DNA of 64,000 nucleotides. Source: Sphingomonas sp. SORGH_AS_0950 (GTDB lineage Bacteria; Pseudomonadota; Alphaproteobacteria; Sphingomonadales; Sphingomonadaceae). The DNA is taken from contig NZ_JAUTAE010000001.1 of assembly GCF_030818415.1 (NCBI RefSeq), positions 1,738,501 to 1,802,500 on the forward strand. The letters run 5' to 3'. Below are positions 8,679-17,220 of this stretch, piece by piece; position 1 is the first letter of the stretch; each line of letters opens with the position of its first letter. Under the pieces are notes generated by a model that was given only the letters and a program-made list of their open reading frames with translations, had not been told where the DNA came from and made no database searches. The position numbers and the translations under genes were made by a program.

Positions 8679-10541
8679 ATGCTCAATCTGAATGGCATCA
8701 CCGTGCGCCTGGGCGGCCGCACGATCCTCGACGGTGCATCCGCCGCGCTCCCCCCCGGCAGCCGGGTCGGCCTGATCGGCCGCAACGGCGCGGGCAAGTC
8801 GACGCTCGTCCGCGTGATCGCGGGCCAGCTGGAGGCCGATGACGGCGCCTGCGAAATGCCCAAGGGCGCGCGGCTCGGCTATATCGCGCAGGAAGCGCCC
8901 GACGGCACCGCCACCCCGTTCGAGACGGTGCTGGCCGCCGATGTCGAACGCGCCGAGCTGATGGAGCGCAGCGAGACCGAGAGCGATCCCGAAAAGCTGG
9001 GCGACATCTATGAGCGGCTGATCGCGATCGACGCCTATACCGCGCCCGCGCGCGCCTCCAGCATCCTCCAGGGCCTGGGGTTCGACGAGGCGATGCAGGC
9101 GCGCCCGCTGTCCAGCTATTCGGGCGGGTGGAAGATGCGCGTGGCGCTCGCCGCCCTGCTCTTCTCGGCGCCCGACGTGCTGCTGCTCGACGAACCGTCG
9201 AACCACCTCGACCTCGAAGCGGTGATGTGGCTGGAGGATTTCCTCAAATCCTATCGCGCGACGATCCTGCTGGTCAGCCATGAGCGCGACTTCCTGAACA
9301 ATGTGGTCGACCATATCCTGCACCTGCAGGGCGGCAAGGTGACGCTCTACCCCGGCGGTTACGACTCGTTCGAGCGCCAGCGCGCCGAGCGGATGGCGCA
9401 GCTCGCCGCGGCCAAGGCGAATCAGGAGGCGCAGCGCGCCAAGCTGCAGGACTATATCGCGCGCAACTCGGCCCGCGCCTCGACCGCCAAACAGGCGCAG
9501 AGCCGCGCCAAGATGCTGTCCAAGATGCAGCCGATCGCCGAGATGGCGAACGACCCCTCGCTGTCCTTCGACTTCCCCGATCCCGACCAGCTGCGCCCGC
9601 CGCTGATCACGCTGGACCTCGCCAGTGTCGGCTATGCGGAGACGCCGATCCTGAAGCGGCTGAACCTGCGCATCGACCCGGACGACCGGATCGCGCTGCT
9701 GGGCCGCAACGGCAACGGCAAGACGACGCTGGCCCGCCTGCTCGCCGCGCAGCTGACGCCGATGGAAGGCGACATGAATTCGTCGGGCAAGATGCGCGTC
9801 GGCTATTTCACCCAGTATCAGGTCGAGGAGCTCGACACCGGCGATACCGCGCTGGAGCACATGACCCGGATCATGCGCGGCGCGACCCCGGCGGCGGTGC
9901 GCGCGCAGCTGGGCCGGTTCGGCTTTTCGGGCGACAAGGCGACGACCAAGGTCGGCAAGCTGTCGGGCGGCGAGCGCGCCCGGCTCGCGCTGGCGCTCAT
10001 CACCCGCGACGCGCCGCACATGCTGATCCTCGACGAACCGACCAACCACCTCGACGTCGATGCGCGCGAGGCGCTGGTCCAGGCGCTCAACATGTACAAG
10101 GGCACGGTCGTGCTGGTCAGCCATGACCGCCACATGCTGGAGATGACGGCGGACCGGCTGGTGCTGGTCGACAACGGCACGGCAAAGGAGTTCGACGGGT
10201 CGCTGGACGATTATATCGCCTTCGTCCTGAAGGGTGATGCGGGCCAGGGCGACGCCGCGTCCAAGGCGGACCGCGCAGCCAGCAAGAAGGCCTCGGCCGA
10301 GCAGCGCGAACGCTTCAATGCGATGAAGAAGACGCTGCGTGGCATCGAGGACGAGATGGCCAAGCTGACCCGCGAGCGCGATGCGCTGGACAAGGCGATG
10401 AACGACCCGGCCTCGGCCGAACCGCGCCATGCGAAATTGTCGATGGGTGAACTGAACAAGCGCCGCGCCGAAGTGGTCGAGAAACTCGCCGATGCCGAGA
10501 CGCGCTGGATGGAAGCGGGCGAGGCGATGGAGGCGGCTTGA
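8679..10541 (+). CDS. ABC-F family ATPase (YheS/Uup-like)
   Basis: 620-residue soluble protein with two ABC ATPase domains and no membrane segments, the mark of ABC-F proteins that act on the ribosome. First domain: Walker A GRNGAGKST, signature SSYSGGWKMR, Walker B LLLDEPSNHLD. Second: GRNGNGKTT, LSGGERARL, LILDEPTNHLD. A charged linker lies between them and a coiled-coil-rich C-terminal tail (about residues 530-620) follows. The start at ATG 8679 begins directly with the first ABC strand; the longer open frame crosses repeat DNA. Which ABC-F subclass it is cannot be settled by eye. Confidence 0.93.
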   Translation: MLNLNGITVRLGGRTILDGASAALPPGSRVGLIGRNGAGKSTLVRVIAGQLEADDGACEMPKGARLGYIAQEAPDGTATPFETVLAADVERAELMERSETESDPEKLGDIYERLIAIDAYTAPARASSILQGLGFDEAMQARPLSSYSGGWKMRVALAALLFSAPDVLLLDEPSNHLDLEAVMWLEDFLKSYRATILLVSHERDFLNNVVDHILHLQGGKVTLYPGGYDSFERQRAERMAQLAAAKANQEAQRAKLQDYIARNSARASTAKQAQSRAKMLSKMQPIAEMANDPSLSFDFPDPDQLRPPLITLDLASVGYAETPILKRLNLRIDPDDRIALLGRNGNGKTTLARLLAAQLTPMEGDMNSSGKMRVGYFTQYQVEELDTGDTALEHMTRIMRGATPAAVRAQLGRFGFSGDKATTKVGKLSGGERARLALALITRDAPHMLILDEPTNHLDVDAREALVQALNMYKGTVVLVSHDRHMLEMTADRLVLVDNGTAKEFDGSLDDYIAFVLKGDAGQGDAASKADRAASKKASAEQRERFNAMKKTLRGIEDEMAKLTRERDALDKAMNDPASAEPRHAKLSMGELNKRRAEVVEKLADAETRWMEAGEAMEAA

Positions 10542-10547
10542 GCCCGG

Positions 10548-10627
10548 CCCTCCGTTCGCGTTGAGTGACGTCGAAATGCGGCGGGGGATTCGCTTGGGCT
10601 TCGACTTCGCTCAGCCTGAACGGGGGG
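10548..10627. repeat. REP-like inverted pair
   Basis: CCTCCGTTCGCGTTGAGTGA...CGTCGAAAT and, inverted, TTCGACTTCGCTCAGCCTGA followed by ACGGGG. A diverged copy of the 2,140 element. Confidence 0.7.
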
Positions 10628-10656
10628 TTGGGAGCAGATGGTCCATAACGCAGGCC

Positions 10657-10782
10657 CGTACCCCGGCGAAGGCCGGGGCCCAGTTACGGCGAAGTAGATG
10701 GCTCGCTACCCGACAAGTGGGAGGCAACTACATCCCACCCTCGAAGGCAACCGGCCCCCGGCCTTCGCCGGGGTACGGCCGG
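10657..10782. repeat. second palindromic repeat family (CCCCGGCGAAGGCCGGGG)
   Basis: Arms CGTACCCCGGCGAAGGCCGG and, inverted, GGCCTTCGCCGGGGTACGG enclose about 70 bases that include GTGGGAGG and CATCCCACCC. The same arms recur at 22,538-22,694 with a related but longer centre. No gene lies here. Confidence 0.7.
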
Positions 10783-10785
10783 AAA

Positions 10786-11064
10786 TCAGGCCTCGTCCGA
10801 ACCCTCGGCGGCGTCTTCGCCAGCAGCCGGGTTCTCGATCCACGCCTCGACCTCGCCGGTCAGCTTCAGGGTCAGCGGACGGCCATGGCGGTCGACCTTC
10901 TTGCCCAGCGCGACGCGGATCCAGCCTTCGGAAATGCAATATTCCTCGACGTCGCGGCGCTCGGCGCCCTTGAAGCGGATGCCAACGCCCCGCTGCAGCA
11001 GGTCCTGGTTGAAATAGGGGCTGTCCGGGTTGGTGGACAGGCGATCGGGAACGGTATCGGTCAT
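10786..11064 (-). CDS. DUF3297 family protein
   Basis: 92-residue protein matching what I recall of DUF3297: DRLSTNPDSPYFNQDLL, GVGIRFKGAERRDVEEYCIS, EGWIRVALGKKVDRHGRPLT and LKLTGEVEAW. It has an acidic C-terminal tail. The biochemical role is unknown; some databases attach a doubtful glutathione-peroxidase label. It is a single gene upstream of a repeat. Confidence 0.88.
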   Translation of the reverse strand: MTDTVPDRLSTNPDSPYFNQDLLQRGVGIRFKGAERRDVEEYCISEGWIRVALGKKVDRHGRPLTLKLTGEVEAWIENPAAGEDAAEGSDEA

Positions 11065-11101
11065 GTCCGCGCCTTAACGCCGAGACGGGCTCGCTGCCAA
11101 G

Positions 11102-11132
11102 AAAAAGCGGCGCCGGAATGATCCGACGCCGC
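11102..11132 (-). terminator. Rho-independent terminator of the glycine-rich envelope protein gene
   Basis: Read on the minus strand, GCGGCGTCGGA and TCCGGCGCCGC pair around TCAT (one mismatch), followed by TTTTT. It lies just after the stop codon at 11,141. Confidence 0.85.
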
Positions 11133-11140
11133 CCTTGGAC

Positions 11141-11521
11141 TTAGTTGCAGACCCGCACCTGGACGTTGCGGCCCCAATAGGGGTCCCAGCGCCAGTCGTT
11201 CCAGCAACGCGGCCGGTAATCCTGATATTCATAGACCACCGCCGGGGGCGGCGGCGCATAATAGGGATCATAGCCGCGATCGTAATAATAACCGCGATCG
11301 ACATAGCGCGGCCGGTTGCTGCTGGCGATCGCAGCCCCGACGCCCAGGCCGAGGATGCCGCCGAGCAACGCGCCCGCCACCGCATCGCCACCGCGATCCC
11401 GGTTGTAATAGCCGCCACCCCAGCCACGGCCCCAACGCTGCGCCTCGGCGGGTGCCGCGGCGGTCAGCGCGGTCGCGGCCAAGGCGACGCCCAACCCCAC
11501 TTTCTTCAAAACTCCGTTCAT
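11141..11521 (-). CDS. secreted glycine-zipper/tyrosine-rich envelope protein
   Basis: 126 residues from the ATG at 11,521 (MNGVLKKVGLGV). It has a signal peptide cleaved near AEAQ|RWGRG, a Gly/Tyr/Arg-rich stretch, and a glycine zipper segment AVAGALLGGILGLGVGAAIA (about residues 45-64) that could insert into or associate with the outer membrane. The C-terminal part is rich in Tyr, Pro and Trp and ends RVCN. Function unknown. The start at 11,563 would add 14 residues before the signal peptide and is less likely. Confidence 0.75.
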   Translation of the reverse strand: MNGVLKKVGLGVALAATALTAAAPAEAQRWGRGWGGGYYNRDRGGDAVAGALLGGILGLGVGAAIASSNRPRYVDRGYYYDRGYDPYYAPPPPAVVYEYQDYRPRCWNDWRWDPYWGRNVQVRVCN

Positions 11522-11661
11522 ACCGAACCTCCGATACTGATACGCCCGGTCCGCTGATGGCAAAACGCGCCGCTGGCGTCGGTGTTGCGTTCCCTGCCAT
11601 CATCGGGCTGAATGGACATGGAATGCGGCGTTTAGTCGCGGTTCAGGAGCGCGATACGACC

Positions 11662-12063
11662 ATGGCCCATTGGCTGCTGAAATCGGAGGCGGACAGCTAT
11701 GGCTGGGACGATCTGGTCCGCGACGGCGCGACCGAATGGGACGGCGTACGCAACGCCGCCGCCGCCAAGCATCTGCGCGCCATGGCGGTGGGCGACTCGG
11801 CGATTTTCTATCACAGCGGCAAGGACAAGGCGGCGGTCGGGATCGTCACCGTCGCCCGCGCCGCGCGCGCCGATGGCGAGGATGGGCGCTGGGTCTCGGT
11901 CCAGGTCGCGCCCGACCGGCCGCTGCCCCGCCCCGTCGCGCTGGCGGCGATGAAGGCGGAGGCCAGGCTGGCCGACCTGCCGATGCTGCGCCAGTCCCGC
12001 CTCTCCGTCTCGCCGGTGGGCGAAGCCGAATGGGCGGTGCTGACAGCAATGGGCGGCGTTTAG
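11662..12063 (+). CDS. EVE domain-containing protein
   Basis: 133-residue single-domain EVE (PUA-like) protein: AHWLLKSEADSYGWDDL at the start, TEWDGVRNAAAAKHLRAM, GDSAIFYHSGKDKAAVGI and MLRQSRLSVSPV. EVE domains read modified bases; the bacterial stand-alone form is poorly understood. The ATG at 11,662 gives the usual family length. The stop TAG overlaps the stop of the convergent gene at 12,060. Confidence 0.9.
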   Translation: MAHWLLKSEADSYGWDDLVRDGATEWDGVRNAAAAKHLRAMAVGDSAIFYHSGKDKAAVGIVTVARAARADGEDGRWVSVQVAPDRPLPRPVALAAMKAEARLADLPMLRQSRLSVSPVGEAEWAVLTAMGGV

Positions 12064-12878
12064 CCCAGGCTGCGGGCATAGGCGGCCGCTTCGGCCACCT
12101 GGTCGGGGGTGGGACGCAGGCCGGTATAGAGGACGAACTGTTCCAGCGCCTGGATGGTCGCGACCTCGGTGCCGGTGACGATTCGCTTGCCCAGCGCCTG
12201 GGCGGTCTTCAGGAACCGTGTCTCGGGCGGATATTGCACCACGTCGAAGGCGATGTCCGCATCGGCGATCATCGCCTCGGGAAAGGCCAGATCATCCTCA
12301 TTGCCGCCGGTCATGCCGATCGGCGTGACGTTGATGAGCAGCGGCGCGCCCTCGCCCAATTCGCTCGCCCAGCCGAAGCCGTAAAGCTCGGCCAGCCCCC
12401 GCCCCGCCGCTTCGTTGCGCGCGACGATGGTGCCGTGCGTGAAGCCCGAATCGCGCAGCGCAGCGGCTACCGCCTTGGCCATGCCGCCCGATCCGCGCAG
12501 CACGAACGGCGTCGCGCGATCGATATCGGCGACCAGTTCGACGACGGCGGCATAGTCGGTATTATATCCCGTCAGCCGCCCGGCATCGTTGACGATCGTG
12601 TTGACGCTGTCGATCGCCGCCGCCGACCCGGCCAGCCCGTCGAGCATCGGGATCACCGCTTCCTTGAACGGCATCGAAATCGCACAGCCCCGAATGTCCA
12701 GCGCGCGAATCCCCCCGACCGCCGCCGCCAGATCGGTGGTGCTGAACGACTTATAGACATAGTCGAGCCCGGTCAGCTCATAGAGCCGGTTATGGAAGCG
12801 CGATCCGAAATTGCCGGGCCGCGCCGACAGCGACATGCACAGCCGCGTATCGCGACCGATGGGGGGCTTGGTGGTCAT
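12060..12878 (-). CDS. shikimate dehydrogenase-like protein (SdhL type)
   Basis: 272 residues with the two-domain AroE fold: N-terminal substrate domain (CMSLSARPGNFGSRFHN, then GCAISMPFKEAV carrying the catalytic lysine, then SVNTIVN and GYNTDYAAVV with the catalytic Asp) and a dinucleotide domain (VLRGSGGMAKAVAAAL). The CMSLS...NFG start resembles the Haemophilus HI0607 shikimate-dehydrogenase-like group rather than canonical AroE (which has SPIAHSKSP). It may therefore be slow on shikimate and work on another hydroxy acid. It converges on the EVE gene with a 4-base overlap. Confidence 0.85.
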   Translation of the reverse strand: MTTKPPIGRDTRLCMSLSARPGNFGSRFHNRLYELTGLDYVYKSFSTTDLAAAVGGIRALDIRGCAISMPFKEAVIPMLDGLAGSAAAIDSVNTIVNDAGRLTGYNTDYAAVVELVADIDRATPFVLRGSGGMAKAVAAALRDSGFTHGTIVARNEAAGRGLAELYGFGWASELGEGAPLLINVTPIGMTGGNEDDLAFPEAMIADADIAFDVVQYPPETRFLKTAQALGKRIVTGTEVATIQALEQFVLYTGLRPTPDQVAEAAAYARSLG

Positions 12879-12978
12879 CGCAACGGTGTAGCGGGCTGCG
12901 GCGCGGGTGGCACCCCCTTGTTGTTTTCGCGAGCGATTTCCGTGGCCTTCGACGTCGTCCCGCTCGGGCCTCCCTCCC

Positions 12979-14046
12979 TTATTTGAGCCGCCTGGGATCG
13001 ATCACGACATGCCGGATATGCTGCCGATTCCAGGTATAGGTCACATGGACCAGCCCGTCGCGCGTCTGGATCACCGCCGGATAGGCATAGCCATCGGGCA
13101 TCGGCTTGCTCTCCAGCGTCAGCGCGTTGCGCCAGCGCACCCCGTCATCGGACAGGCCGATATTGATCGGCCAGCGCGGCCCGTCGCCCGGCGTATCGGG
13201 GGCGTGTGCGCTGTGGTTATAGACGATCAGCTGGCGCCCGTCGGCCAGCGTCACCGCATCGGTGCCCGCATTGGGATTGGGCAGGTCAATGGCCGCGATC
13301 GGCGACCAGGTGACGCCATTGTCGCGCGACCAGCTCTGCGCCAGCGCGCCTTGCCGCGTCCGCGCGATCAGTTCCAGGCGACCGTCCGGGTGGAAGAGAA
13401 TGCTGGGCTGTATCGCCTCGATATGCATGGGGCTGGCAATACGCGGGCCCACCGTCCAGCTCTTGCCCTGGTCGGTGCTGCGCTCGATCCGCAGCGACCA
13501 GATATTGGCCTCGGCATTGCCCTCCTCGCGGCTGGAGGGGGCGATCCAGCTGCCATCGGCGGCGATCACCGGCTTGTTCTTGATCGGCCCCAGCACGCCC
13601 TCGGGCAGACGCTCGGGGCGGGTCCAGGTGCGGCCGCCATCGGTCGAGCGAATCACCATGCCCCACCATTCGCGCGGATTCGGACCCACCTTGTAGAACA
13701 GCTGGAGCGCGCCGCCCGGCGGCTGGAACAGCACCGGGTTCCAGGTCGGATAACGTTTGCCGTCCGGGCTGACGCCATCGGCGACGGGCACCGGCGCGGC
13801 CCAGCCCTTTGCCTCCCGGCGCGCGAACCAGATGCGGACATCGGGGCGGCTCTCACCCGACCCGGCGAACCAGGCGGCGGCCAGCGTGTCGTCGGGAAGC
13901 TGGACGATCGTGGAGGCATGCGCCTGCGGATAGGGGGCGGCGGCATCGACGAACTCGGACAGCAGGATCGGCGAACGGCTCTCCGCTGCGGGCAGGGGCG
14001 CGGCCGCGACCAGCGCGGGGGCCGCCATCCAAAGCGCGATTCTCAC
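12979..14046 (-). CDS. exported sialidase-like (BNR-repeat) protein
   Basis: 355 residues with a signal peptide (ending LPAAES near residue 22) and a six-bladed beta-propeller predicted from Asp-box repeats: STDGGRTW, STDQGKSW and SRDNGVTW. Related plant/bacterial proteins are annotated as exo-alpha-sialidase or neuraminidase-like, but the classical FRIP arginine motif is not obvious, so the substrate is open. C-terminal YPAVIQTRDGLVHVTYTWNR is typical of this subfamily. It is a single gene. Confidence 0.85.
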   Translation of the reverse strand: MRIALWMAAPALVAAAPLPAAESRSPILLSEFVDAAAPYPQAHASTIVQLPDDTLAAAWFAGSGESRPDVRIWFARREAKGWAAPVPVADGVSPDGKRYPTWNPVLFQPPGGALQLFYKVGPNPREWWGMVIRSTDGGRTWTRPERLPEGVLGPIKNKPVIAADGSWIAPSSREEGNAEANIWSLRIERSTDQGKSWTVGPRIASPMHIEAIQPSILFHPDGRLELIARTRQGALAQSWSRDNGVTWSPIAAIDLPNPNAGTDAVTLADGRQLIVYNHSAHAPDTPGDGPRWPINIGLSDDGVRWRNALTLESKPMPDGYAYPAVIQTRDGLVHVTYTWNRQHIRHVVIDPRRLK

Positions 14047-14091
14047 AAACTGTCCCTTTCCGATGCCTGCAATCGTCGGCGCGGATAGACG

Positions 14092-15132
14092 CTATCGCCG
14101 CATCTCGCCAGCGATCGTGCGGACCAGCGTGCCCGCTGGCAGGGCGCGGGCCAGCGGAGCCCCCTGCCCGGCCCATTGCGCGCCATAGCCATGCTCGCCC
14201 TTCGCACGCGCGGCGGCGTTCAGCGCCTTTCCGGCGTCATAGGCTCGCGGATAATCGGGCGGCGCGACCGACAAGGTCTCGCCCAGCGCAGTGAAGCGAT
14301 TGGGCAGGCAGCGTGCGGGCCGCCCGGATATGGCGCGGGTCATGACGCTATGCGCCGCTCCGGGGCCGCTCAGCGCCGTGCGATAGGCGTCGTCCGCCGC
14401 GCTTTCCGGACAGGCGATGAAGGCGGTGCCCAGCTGCGCCGCCACCGCGCCCAGCGCCAGCGCCGCCGACACGCCCGCCCCGTCCATGATCCCGCCCGCC
14501 GCGATGACCGGCAGGCGCGTCCGCACCACCAGCAACCGGGTCAGCGCCAGCGTCCCCAGCCGGTCGTCGGGCGCATCCGGGTCGAAGACGCCGCGATGCC
14601 CGCCCGCTTCATAGCCTTGCGCGACCAGCGCATCGATGCCCGCATGCTCGGCGGCCCGCGCCTCCGCCAGCGAGGTGACGCTGGCCAGCAGCCGGCATCC
14701 CACGCGTTTCAGCGCCGCGATCCGATCGGCACCGGGCAGGCCGAAATGGAAGCTGACCACCGAGGGGCGCGTCGCGACCAGCAGCGCCAGCATCGCGTCA
14801 TCCTCGGCAAAGCTGGCATAGATGGTGCGCAGGGCCAGCGGCGGGGCGGCATCCTGTTCGACGAAGGCGGGCCGCAACGCCTCGCGCCAGGCCGCCTCCT
14901 GCTGGGGATCGGGGCGAGGCGGCGCATGGACGAAGAGGTTGACGTTGAAGGGGCGCGGCGTTCGGCCCCGCGTCTCGGCGATCATGGCGGCGGCACCGGC
15001 GGCATCGCTCGCCCCCAGGGCGACCGCGCCGAGCCCGCCCGCCTCCCCGACCGCCGCCGCCATGGCGGGCGTCGACACTCCCGCCATCGGCGCTTGCAGG
15101 ATCGGCGGATCGAGGTTCAGGCCGGGCAGCAT
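14092..15132 (-). CDS. nitronate monooxygenase family flavoprotein
   Basis: 346-residue TIM-barrel flavoprotein of the 2-nitropropane dioxygenase/NMO family: [17 protein letters not shown] (FMN site), [14 protein letters not shown] with the conserved catalytic His, [15 protein letters not shown] and [11 protein letters not shown]. It is predicted to oxidise alkyl nitronates such as propionate 3-nitronate. The start at 15,132 is seven bases after the cytochrome c stop, so the two are co-transcribed; the longer upstream frame lies inside the cytochrome gene. Confidence 0.9.
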   Translation of the reverse strand: MLPGLNLDPPILQAPMAGVSTPAMAAAVGEAGGLGAVALGASDAAGAAAMIAETRGRTPRPFNVNLFVHAPPRPDPQQEAAWREALRPAFVEQDAAPPLALRTIYASFAEDDAMLALLVATRPSVVSFHFGLPGADRIAALKRVGCRLLASVTSLAEARAAEHAGIDALVAQGYEAGGHRGVFDPDAPDDRLGTLALTRLLVVRTRLPVIAAGGIMDGAGVSAALALGAVAAQLGTAFIACPESAADDAYRTALSGPGAAHSVMTRAISGRPARCLPNRFTALGETLSVAPPDYPRAYDAGKALNAAARAKGEHGYGAQWAGQGAPLARALPAGTLVRTIAGEMRR

Positions 15133-15139
15133 CCTCCGG

Positions 15140-15847
15140 TCAGCGCGGCGCCTTGGCCCCCTCCACCGCCGCCTGCGGATCGACCGAGGGCGCCCCCCGC
15201 GCGGGCGTGCCGGTATTGGCGATCGACCCGGTATCGCCGCGCGGATCCTCCTCGACCCGGTTGACCGCCGCATCGGCGCCGTTGGCGGGGGCGTCGCCCG
15301 CCGCCGGTTCCTTGGCGGCCGGCGCGGCGGGCAGCGGCAGGTTCGATCCCTGCTGGTTGAGATAGAGGATCACGTTCGCGCGGTCCTGCGGATTGGACAG
15401 CCCGGCAAAGGTCATCTTGGTGCCGGGCGCGAATTTGCGCGGGGACGTCAGCCACGCGTTCATCTTGTCCCAGTCCCATGTGCCGCCGACCGCCTTCAGC
15501 GCATCGGAGAAGGCGAAGCCCGCCTTGCCCTGCGCGATGGCCTCTCCCATGGTGGCATAGAGGTTGGGACCGATCCCGTTCGCGCCGCCCTGGTTGATCG
15601 TGTGGCAGGCGGCGCATTTCTTGAAGACTTCGGCGCCCTTGGCCGCATCGGCGGTCGGCAGCAGCGAGGCGATCGGCACCTCGGCGGCACCCCCGCCCGA
15701 TCCCTCGGCCTCGACGCCCTCGATCGCATAGCCCATTTTCTTGGGGCGCTCGTCGTGGAAGATCATGCCGCCGACGATCGAAAGGCCCAATGCGACGCCT
15801 GCCGCGCCCAGCACCCATCCCGCGATCGTATTGGTCTTTAGGTCCAT
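15140..15847 (-). CDS. membrane-anchored c-type cytochrome
   Basis: 235 residues: N-terminal membrane anchor ([19 protein letters not shown]), a linker, then one class-I cytochrome c domain with CAACH haem site and a Met ligand in GTKMTFAGL. It resembles the CycM/cytochrome c552 type that shuttles electrons from bc1 to oxidase. Odd feature: a disordered Ala/Pro/Gly/Asp-rich tail of about 65 residues after the cytochrome fold. The start is ATG 15,847 ([12 protein letters not shown]). It is divergent from pheA. Confidence 0.9.
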   Translation of the reverse strand: MDLKTNTIAGWVLGAAGVALGLSIVGGMIFHDERPKKMGYAIEGVEAEGSGGGAAEVPIASLLPTADAAKGAEVFKKCAACHTINQGGANGIGPNLYATMGEAIAQGKAGFAFSDALKAVGGTWDWDKMNAWLTSPRKFAPGTKMTFAGLSNPQDRANVILYLNQQGSNLPLPAAPAAKEPAAGDAPANGADAAVNRVEEDPRGDTGSIANTGTPARGAPSVDPQAAVEGAKAPR

Positions 15848-15964
15848 CGCTTTTCGCTGCCCCGCCAATATCTCTCCTGAACGCAGACCTTAGGTGCGGC
15901 TTTCGCGGACGGCAAGTTTTGCTTCCCTTGATCGCATGGCGCCCGCGCTTTAGGCCGCTGACCC

Positions 15965-16855
15965 ATGGAAAATTATGCCGCCCCCGCCCGCCCGATCGTC
16001 GCGGCGATGACCGAGGCCGCGCTGGCCGAACCCGCGCGCGCGGTCGCCTTTCAGGGTGCGCCGGGCGCCAACAGCCATGTCGCGGCGATGGAGGCCTTTC
16101 CGGACGGCCTGCCGCTGCCCTGTTTCGACTTTGCCGACGCGCTGGATGCGGTGAAGAGCGGCAAGGCCGACCGCGCGATCATCCCGATCGAGAATTCGCT
16201 GCACGGGCGGGTCGCCGACATCCATTTCCTGCTGCCCGAATCCGGGCTGGCGATCGTCGGCGAGCATTTCCTGTCGATCCGCCACGCGCTGATGGCAACG
16301 GGCGGCCGCGACGGGCTGGTCGAGGCGATGAGCCATCCGCAGGCGCTGGGCCAGTGCCGCCACTGGCTGCGCGCGCATGGGATTCGCCCGATCGCCTATG
16401 CCGATACGGCGGGCGCGGCGGCGCGGGTGGCGGAGATGGGCGACGCCAGCATCGCCGCGCTCGCCCCGCCGCGCGCCGCCGAGTTGTACGGCCTGAACCT
16501 GCTGGCCGAGGATGTTTCGGACGGCGACCGCAACATGACCCGCTTCGTGGTGCTGGCGCGCGGCGGCCAGCCCCCGGTGGGCGACGGTCCGTGGATGACC
16601 AGCCTGATCTTCGAGGTGAAGAACATCCCCGCCGCGCTCTACAAGGCGATGGGCGGCTTTGCGACCAACGGCGTCAACATGACCAAGCTGGAAAGCTATC
16701 AGCGCGGCGGCAGCTTCGCGGCGACCGAATTCTATTGCGACGTGGTCGGCAAGCCGGGCGACCCCGCCTTCGACCGCTCGATCGAGGAACTGGGCTTCCA
16801 CAGCAAATGGATGCGAGTGCTGGGCACCTACGCCCAGGCGCGCCAGCGCGGCTGA
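15965..16855 (+). CDS. pheA: prephenate dehydratase
   Basis: Converts prephenate to phenylpyruvate in phenylalanine synthesis. The 296-residue monofunctional enzyme has no chorismate mutase domain. Catalytic-domain motifs: VAFQGAPGANSHVAAM, IIPIENSLHGRV, SHPQALGQC and NMTRFVVLAR with the T-R-F motif. A C-terminal ACT domain starts near SLIFEVKNIPAALYKAM and carries NMTKLESYQ, the phenylalanine-binding ESR(P)-type motif, so feedback inhibition by phenylalanine is expected. Confidence 0.95.
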   Translation: MENYAAPARPIVAAMTEAALAEPARAVAFQGAPGANSHVAAMEAFPDGLPLPCFDFADALDAVKSGKADRAIIPIENSLHGRVADIHFLLPESGLAIVGEHFLSIRHALMATGGRDGLVEAMSHPQALGQCRHWLRAHGIRPIAYADTAGAAARVAEMGDASIAALAPPRAAELYGLNLLAEDVSDGDRNMTRFVVLARGGQPPVGDGPWMTSLIFEVKNIPAALYKAMGGFATNGVNMTKLESYQRGGSFAATEFYCDVVGKPGDPAFDRSIEELGFHSKWMRVLGTYAQARQRG

Positions 16856-16937
16856 AATCCTCCCCGACACAGGGAGGAAGTCCGCCACGAAGCGGTGGTT
16901 AAGGGGGATGGCGGCCAACGAGCGCCGATCGACATTT
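16856..16937. repeat. short palindromic intergenic element
   Basis: CCTCCCCGACACAGGGAGG resembles the hairpin at 8,526, followed by CGCCACGAAGCGGTGG. No coding signal. Confidence 0.5.
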
Positions 16938-17166
16938 CCTCCCCTCGCCCCTCGCAGAGGGGAGAGGGTTGCGCAGACTTGGTCTTTGCGAAAGCAAAGG
17001 CTTAGTCGGAGCTGGGTGAGGGGTGGGCGCTCGCCCCGCGAGCGCGCGAGCCCTTGGGCTCGCTCAACCCCTCACCCAAGCTGCGCTAGCCAGCAGGCTG
17101 GCAAGCTTCGCTAACCCTCTCCCCTGTCCAGGGGAGAGGAAAGAAGAAGCAATACTGAATGTCGGT
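16938..17166. repeat. long palindromic repeat, copy 1
   Basis: About 230 bases. The outer arms CCTCGCAGAGGGGAGAGGGTT and AACCCTCTCCCCTG are inverted, the inner arms GCTGGGTGAGGGGT and ACCCCTCACCCAAGC are inverted again, so it could fold into a long branched hairpin. A near-identical copy is at 33,476-33,713, including non-palindromic stretches such as GCTAGCCAGCAGGCTGGCAA. The rest of the gap up to 17,220 holds nothing recognisable. Confidence 0.85.
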
Positions 17167-17220
17167 CCGCCCTAAGCCCCCCATCAGGCCTTCGGTCTGC
17201 TACCTCGCCATGCCGGGGGA

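Noticed and set aside
8376..10430. 684-codon open frame on the minus strand
   Set aside because: It is antisense to the ABC-F gene, has a low-information composition and no motif. Shadow frame.
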